Part shown: piece after piece, positions 60,524 to 64,000 of the stretch | How the letters are laid out: every line of letters begins with the position of its first letter | Position numbering within the stretch: the stretch's first letter is position 1 | Notes under the pieces: generated by a model | Databases searched by the model: none | What the model was told of the DNA's origin: nothing | Seen by the model: only the letters and a program-made list of their open reading frames with translations | Program-made: the position numbers and the translations under genes | DNA from: Acidimicrobiaceae bacterium | Lineage (GTDB): Bacteria; Actinomycetota; Acidimicrobiia; Acidimicrobiales; Poriferisodalaceae | NCBI GenBank assembly: GCA_905182565.1 | Contig: CAJJCB010000020.1 | Coordinates: 124,001 to 188,000, forward strand | DNA length: 64,000 nucleotides | Direction of reading: 5' to 3'

Positions 60524-60996
60524 CAATTCAAAAATCTTTCAGCCCTTCAGCAGCGATCCAACAAACCATTGGCTCAGTTCCGCGCTCTTTATCACCAGTA
60601 TCAGACTTCAAAAACCGGGCTAAGCGCCGCCGGTCAACAGCGATTCGAATTTTGGTATTCGCCATCGGGATCTTCCTGGGTCTATCAGGCGCCTTTCTAT
60701 TTTATCTAATTTGTATCCTGACTATCATTCATCATTTGCGTAATCAACAACGACAGTTTTTGATTGCAACTGAAAATGGGTTAATCCTCGGAGAGTTCAA
60801 TACAAAAAAAGGTTACATAATCAAAAACTGGCCGCCAGACACAGAAGTGTCTCTTCATCTGACAGTAGGAGAGCCTGTCATCTCAGTTGTTCTCCCTGGC
60901 TGGACCGGATTCACCCAAGGAACAGACTTAACGCTTATCGAAACAACAATAAGAGCTGGAGCAGGAGAGCCGCTACGAGTTCTCAAAAAAAGTTAG
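60520..60996 (+). CDS. Small membrane protein of unknown function downstream of the amidases
   Basis: 158 residues; I do not recognise a family. After a basic, Pro/Ser-rich N-terminus (about 1-45, ending KNRAKRRRSTAIR) comes one strong membrane segment (ILVFAIGIFLGLSGAFLFYL, about 45-65), and then an outside or inside globular part of about 90 residues with alternating beta-strand-like stretches (FLIATENGLILGEFNTKKG, PVISVVLPGWTGFTQG). It begins in an ATGA overlap with the second amidase and ends in a 4-base overlap with the convergent HAD gene. Translational coupling suggests it works with the amidases, perhaps as an anchor or transport aid. Confidence 0.75.
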   Translation: MTIQKSFSPSAAIQQTIGSVPRSLSPVSDFKNRAKRRRSTAIRILVFAIGIFLGLSGAFLFYLICILTIIHHLRNQQRQFLIATENGLILGEFNTKKGYIIKNWPPDTEVSLHLTVGEPVISVVLPGWTGFTQGTDLTLIETTIRAGAGEPLRVLKKS

Positions 60997-61637
60997 ACCA
61001 TAGCCAAAACTTCACGAACCAGAGCTTCATAATCATCTGCAACTAGAACTGCATGAAGCCCAAAAATTCGAGCTGCATCAACGTTTCCAAGATGATCATC
61101 AAGAAACAAACAGGAATCAGCGGGTAACGACAATCTCTTACACGTTAGTTGAAAGATCGCAGGGTCAGGTTTTCGAATACCAACCTCACAAGAATCAACA
61201 ATGTCTTCAAAATTTTCGATTGGAACAACCGAACGCCACTCACTCCATTCCGCAACATTATTAGTAAGAATCGACACACGTAAACCCTGGTCTCGGAGCC
61301 GGCGCACCAATCCCAATACGTCTTGATTCAGCTCGGCGCCTCGAAAAGGATTGAAGTCCGAGGCCTCCATTCGAAGCGCTCGATGGTTTTTGGGTAAGTC
61401 AGGTGCCAAGGTTTTCTTCATATTTTCGATAAAGCTCGTTAACGGAACACGGCCACACTCAACTTCATGCCATATCGGCGGTTCCTGACCCAATACTAGG
61501 ACCCGGCTGTATTCACCAAAAAGAGTAGCCAACGCAGATTCAGGCAAATCCCACTCTTTCGCCCAACGCATAGCAGCTACAAACGGCGACTCGACTAGAA
61601 CGCCGCCAACATCGAATATCACCGCTTCAATAGACAT
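60993..61637 (-). CDS. HAD-superfamily hydrolase (subfamily IA)
   Basis: 214-residue phosphatase-like HAD from the ATG at 61637 (TAATCT lies 7 bases upstream; the frame extends upstream through the start of the FAH gene without similarity). Motif I is EAVIFDVGGVLVESP, in which the second Asp is replaced by Gly (DxGG, as in the HAD-IA-v3 group), motif II SILTNN, motif III Lys in VGIRKPDPAIFQL, motif IV CLFLDDHLGNVDAA. Paralogue of the protein at 20123-20776, with very similar motif order. It is divergent from the FAH-family gene, and both starts are about 60 bases apart. Confidence 0.88.
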   Translation of the reverse strand: MSIEAVIFDVGGVLVESPFVAAMRWAKEWDLPESALATLFGEYSRVLVLGQEPPIWHEVECGRVPLTSFIENMKKTLAPDLPKNHRALRMEASDFNPFRGAELNQDVLGLVRRLRDQGLRVSILTNNVAEWSEWRSVVPIENFEDIVDSCEVGIRKPDPAIFQLTCKRLSLPADSCLFLDDHLGNVDAARIFGLHAVLVADDYEALVREVLAMV

Positions 61638-61644
61638 ACATGAA

Positions 61645-61650
61645 AGATTA
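61645..61650 (-). promoter_or_regulatory. -10-like hexamer TAATCT of the HAD gene
   Basis: Seven bases before the ATG at 61637. Confidence 0.4.
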
Positions 61651-61682
61651 GCCACACTGCAGAAACTCCAGCTATCAGTGGC

Positions 61683-61688
61683 TACTGT
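61683..61688 (+). promoter_or_regulatory. -10-like hexamer TACTGT of the FAH-family gene
   Basis: Seven bases before the GTG at 61696; supports that start over the in-frame codon at 61678. Confidence 0.4.
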
Positions 61689-61695
61689 TATCCAT

Positions 61696-62529
61696 GTGAG
61701 ACTCCTAAGTTTTAGTATCGACAATAAATCAAAGTTCGGAATCGCCACAGCAAATGGTGTAATCGACCTAACAGCAGTAACTCCTTATCAACATTTAGGA
61801 GATCTGCTTATAGACATAGAAAGCCTGTCTAGCTTTAGTAGTCGTGATCATGACTACACGTGGGACCAAATCAAATTTGATATTCCAATTATCGACAACC
61901 GAAGACTTCTCTGCGCTGGACTTAACTACCACAAAAAGTATCCACTCGGAGGCGAAGTAAAGACGCCTAAACAACCTGTCTATTTCAATAAACCTCCTGG
62001 GACCTTGATCGCCCATCAAGATTTCCTTATTCGGCCTACGGTCTCTGAGCAACTGGACTATGAAGTTGAACTTGCTATTGTCATCGGAAAGCCGGGGCGA
62101 CACATTAGCGAATCTTCTGCACTTGAGCATGTAGCCGGATACACCATTCTGAATGATGGTTCAGTTCGTAACTGGCAACGCCACAGCGTTGCTGCAGGCA
62201 AAAATTTCTATCGATCTGGGTCATGTGGTCCATGGATTACCACATCTGATGAGCTTTCGCCACCAGCAGATTTACGAGTAATTTCTCGGGTAAACGGTGA
62301 AGAGCGACAAAACGAGCAAGTATCTGAAATGATCTTCAGCGTAGAAGAAATAATTTCATACCTGTCAATGGTTATGCCCCTAGAGCCGGGAGACATAATA
62401 GCTACAGGCTCGCCTGAAGGTACGGGTGGTTCAATGGAGCCACAGAGTTGGCTATCTGATGGCGATCAAGTTGAGTTCGAGGTTCCGGGAATAGGAATTC
62501 TAAAAAACACAGTGGTAAACGAAAGCTAA
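61696..62529 (+). CDS. Fumarylacetoacetate hydrolase (FAH) family enzyme
   Basis: 277-residue metal-dependent hydrolase, isomerase or decarboxylase of the FAH superfamily. The GTG at 61696 gives the usual RLLSFSI start. Conserved segments: LLCAGLNYHKKYPLGG, PVYFNKPPGTLIAHQDFLIR, LDYEVELAIVIGKPGR (two metal-binding Glu), YTILNDGSVRNWQ (metal Asp) and EPGDIIATGSPEGTGG. These match the 2-hydroxyhepta-2,4-diene-1,7-dioate isomerase/acylpyruvate hydrolase group that ends aromatic meta-cleavage or related pathways. Substrate not decided. A bulged hairpin follows its stop. Confidence 0.93.
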   Translation: MRLLSFSIDNKSKFGIATANGVIDLTAVTPYQHLGDLLIDIESLSSFSSRDHDYTWDQIKFDIPIIDNRRLLCAGLNYHKKYPLGGEVKTPKQPVYFNKPPGTLIAHQDFLIRPTVSEQLDYEVELAIVIGKPGRHISESSALEHVAGYTILNDGSVRNWQRHSVAAGKNFYRSGSCGPWITTSDELSPPADLRVISRVNGEERQNEQVSEMIFSVEEIISYLSMVMPLEPGDIIATGSPEGTGGSMEPQSWLSDGDQVEFEVPGIGILKNTVVNES

Positions 62530-62542
62530 CAATCTCTTCCTA

Positions 62543-62572
62543 AGCGACATAAGTTAAGTCGAACTTGTCGCT
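62543..62572 (+). terminator. Hairpin after the FAH-family gene
   Basis: AGCGACA-(TA)-AGTT pairs with AACT-TGTCGCT around a loop of about 7 bases; 11 base pairs with a 2-base bulge. It begins 14 bases after the stop. The T-run is weak (ACTGTTGT). Confidence 0.55.
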
Positions 62573-62613
62573 ACTGTTGTAGTCAATGTCACGATTTACA
62601 AAAGTGGTTTTCT

Positions 62614-63921
62614 GTGCGTAAAACTATTCAGCTGGTGTGGCTTTCAATAGCTGCAGTCCTCTCAAGCTTCATGTGGCTTACGCCGGCCGTTAATGCCGCA
62701 ACTTCTAAATCAAGCACCCAGTTACGTAAAGAAAAGGCTGCACTCAACACTGCGACAACCAAACTTCGTCAAGAGCGAGACGCTTTCCAAACACAAGTCT
62801 TAGAAAAAAACAAACTGATTAGCATCGCTACAGCTGGAGTCAGCGAAGTAGAGGACGCTCTGAACGATCTCGAAAAATTAGTCGAAGAGCAACGCGAAGA
62901 TAGCGATGAAGCAGAATATTTTTTGCTCGCTGCTGAGGCTGCAGTTGATTCGGCAAAGCTAGAAAACCAAAAACTAAAGGAAACTCATGAGGCCCTAAGC
63001 CTCAGGGTTCAAGATTTAGCGGTGCAAACTTACATCGGAAGAGATTCTACTGTTGAGGGGTCCTTCGGGCTTGCAACAACCGGCGATATCTACAAGGCAG
63101 CTCGGATACAAACTATTATCGGCGCTGCATTCGGTGATATCAAAAACACTGGTGACAAGGTAAGAGCTCTTCGTATCGATATGAACCAGGCCACAGTTGG
63201 TTTGCAAATCGCCAAAGATAAACAACAAGCCAAACAAGAAGAAGCAGATCAGCAACTCGATGAGCTATTCGAAGCCCTGTTGCTTCAAGATCAGATGGTC
63301 TCATCTGCAAAAAGTAAACTTGCCCAACGGCTCTCGGAAGGTGCTCTTGTAGATGATGCTGATGCCCAATTAGCCGCAAAAATTAAAGACAGTGAGCGAA
63401 AAGTAGCTCAGGTGATAAACGCAGAAAAAGCAGCGCGAGCTAGAGAAGAGAGAATCGTTCGAGAAGCAGAAGAAGCCGCAAGGCGAGCTGCGCTCGGAGT
63501 TGCTCCAATGCCAACTAGCAACAACATAAAACTTTCAGAGCTCACAACTGTCTGGGGTATTCGTGTACACGAATCTATAGCAGGTAATCTTCTCAAACTA
63601 TTACAACATGCCTTAAGAGATGGAATACGATTCGGCGGCGGAGGGTACAGAGGCGCCGCTAGCCAGATAGCGCTGCGTAAAGCTCACTGTGGAACAAGCC
63701 AATGGTCTATCTATAAGAAGCCTTCATATCAATGCCGGCCACCTACAGCAAGACCTGGGTCTTCTATGCACGAACGAGGACTCGCAATTGACTTCACTCA
63801 AAATGGCAGGGCTCTGTGGAGCAGCACTTCTGGCTATAAATGGTTACGAAGGAACGCTAGGCAGTATGGCTTCAAAAATTTACCGAGTGAGCCCTGGCAT
63901 TGGTCAACATCTGGGCGCTAA
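62614..63921 (+). CDS. Secreted coiled-coil protein with VanY-type D,D-carboxypeptidase domain
   Basis: 435 residues. A signal peptide (VWLSIAAVLSSFMWLTPAVNA, cleavage about 28) is followed by a long coiled coil (about 30-290; QLRKEKAALNTATTKLRQE, KIKDSERKVAQVINAEKAAR), then a peptidase M15B/VanY domain (about 310-435). The zinc ligands are suggested by SSMHERGLAIDF (His and Asp) and SEPWHW (His near the end). The coiled coil resembles that of EnvC/FtsX-interacting hydrolases, so it may be recruited to division sites. Start GTG. It would trim D-Ala from peptidoglycan stem peptides. Confidence 0.88.
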   Translation: MRKTIQLVWLSIAAVLSSFMWLTPAVNAATSKSSTQLRKEKAALNTATTKLRQERDAFQTQVLEKNKLISIATAGVSEVEDALNDLEKLVEEQREDSDEAEYFLLAAEAAVDSAKLENQKLKETHEALSLRVQDLAVQTYIGRDSTVEGSFGLATTGDIYKAARIQTIIGAAFGDIKNTGDKVRALRIDMNQATVGLQIAKDKQQAKQEEADQQLDELFEALLLQDQMVSSAKSKLAQRLSEGALVDDADAQLAAKIKDSERKVAQVINAEKAARAREERIVREAEEAARRAALGVAPMPTSNNIKLSELTTVWGIRVHESIAGNLLKLLQHALRDGIRFGGGGYRGAASQIALRKAHCGTSQWSIYKKPSYQCRPPTARPGSSMHERGLAIDFTQNGRALWSSTSGYKWLRRNARQYGFKNLPSEPWHWSTSGR

Positions 63922-64000
63922 TTAGACACTGTAAAATAATTCAAGCTCTAAGAATAAGTAGCTTGCAGCCACCATCTACTTCGTTCAACTACGCATAAAT

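Noticed and set aside
63942-63965. CAAGCT / AGCTTG hairpin after the VanY gene
   Set aside because: 6-bp stem with a 12-base loop and no T-run; weak, and close to the window edge.
1-64000. CRISPR arrays, insertion sequences, tRNA/rRNA genes, prophage
   Set aside because: No regularly spaced repeats, transposase or integrase frames, or tRNA-like cloverleafs were seen by eye; short RNA genes cannot be fully excluded without a covariance search.

Overview
The window looks like chromosome of a free-living actinobacterium of moderate GC, most likely a marine member of the class Acidimicrobiia. The evidence is the mix of NucS (actinobacterial/archaeal mismatch endonuclease), a mycothiol amidase (Mca-like) and a mycothiol-type DinB protein, three F420-dependent luciferase-fold oxidoreductases, actinobacterial-type DapD, DnaE2 with a CGAAC-N4-GTTCG SOS box, many GTG/TTG starts, and a dense set of acyl-CoA enzymes. 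The lineage is inferred from gene content; no rRNA gene is present. I see no tRNA, rRNA, CRISPR array, insertion sequence, integrase or phage gene. Coding density is very high and many neighbours overlap by 4 bases.

Layout. 1-4265 (minus): a polar amino-acid ABC importer (binding lipoprotein and two oversized permeases, the second cut by the window edge), with a strong hairpin between binding protein and permeases. 4465-6071: CysQ-like phosphatase and a crotonase. 6217-9966: MFS exporter, acyl-CoA:carboxylate CoA-transferase, YaaA. 10069-12719: alpha/beta hydrolase, metallo-beta-lactamase-fold hydrolase, NucS. 12740-14575 (minus): a SDR/MaoC pair resembling a split peroxisomal-type multifunctional enzyme. 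14741-19254: VanW-like envelope protein, geranylgeranyl-reductase-type flavoprotein, pantothenate kinase, HIT protein. 19308-26516: crotonase, rhodanese-HAD pair, MoxR ATPase with a VWA/metallopeptidase-like partner, class III CoA-transferase, beta-lactamase-fold esterase. 26619-31981: SDR, methionine aminopeptidase followed by two LysM lipoproteins, PAP2 phosphatase, F420 enzyme, MsrA.

32058-33888 is a tightly coupled operon of two hot-dog dehydratases and an F420 enzyme. 34001-38045 holds a mycothiol-type DinB protein, SDR, nitronate monooxygenase and DapD. 38129-42029 is an operon of amidohydrolase, a small GIY-YIG-like protein, acyl-CoA dehydrogenase and CoA-transferase. 42034-47430 has a class I amidotransferase, DUF3817 protein, crotonase, F420 enzyme, a 50-aa protein, thiolase and a ChbG/YdjC-like protein lacking its metal site. 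47427-53019 (minus) is a co-directional run: thioesterase, TlpA-like lipoprotein, MgtE-type transporter, PhoU/RCK protein, Mca and SCP2. 53178-54206 is a divergent Glu/Leu dehydrogenase homologue without the usual lysines. 54210-57635 is dnaE2 under an SOS box. 57693-60996 has two tandem amidases and a membrane protein; 60993-63921 a second HAD phosphatase, a fumarylacetoacetase-family enzyme and a coiled-coil VanY peptidase.

How it fits together: the cell appears to live on dissolved amino acids and on acyl-CoA-forming substrates (fatty, branched, possibly sterol or aromatic side chains), uses F420, CoA and mycothiol chemistry, and handles DNA damage with NucS and inducible DnaE2. A window-wide regulatory pattern stands out: a TAnnnT hexamer sits 6-8 bases before the start codon of many genes on both strands, the signature of leaderless transcripts. 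This and the SOS box are the clearest non-coding signals. The best candidates for new biology are the two families with eroded active sites, the MoxR/VWA pair and the PhoU/RCK-MgtE pair.
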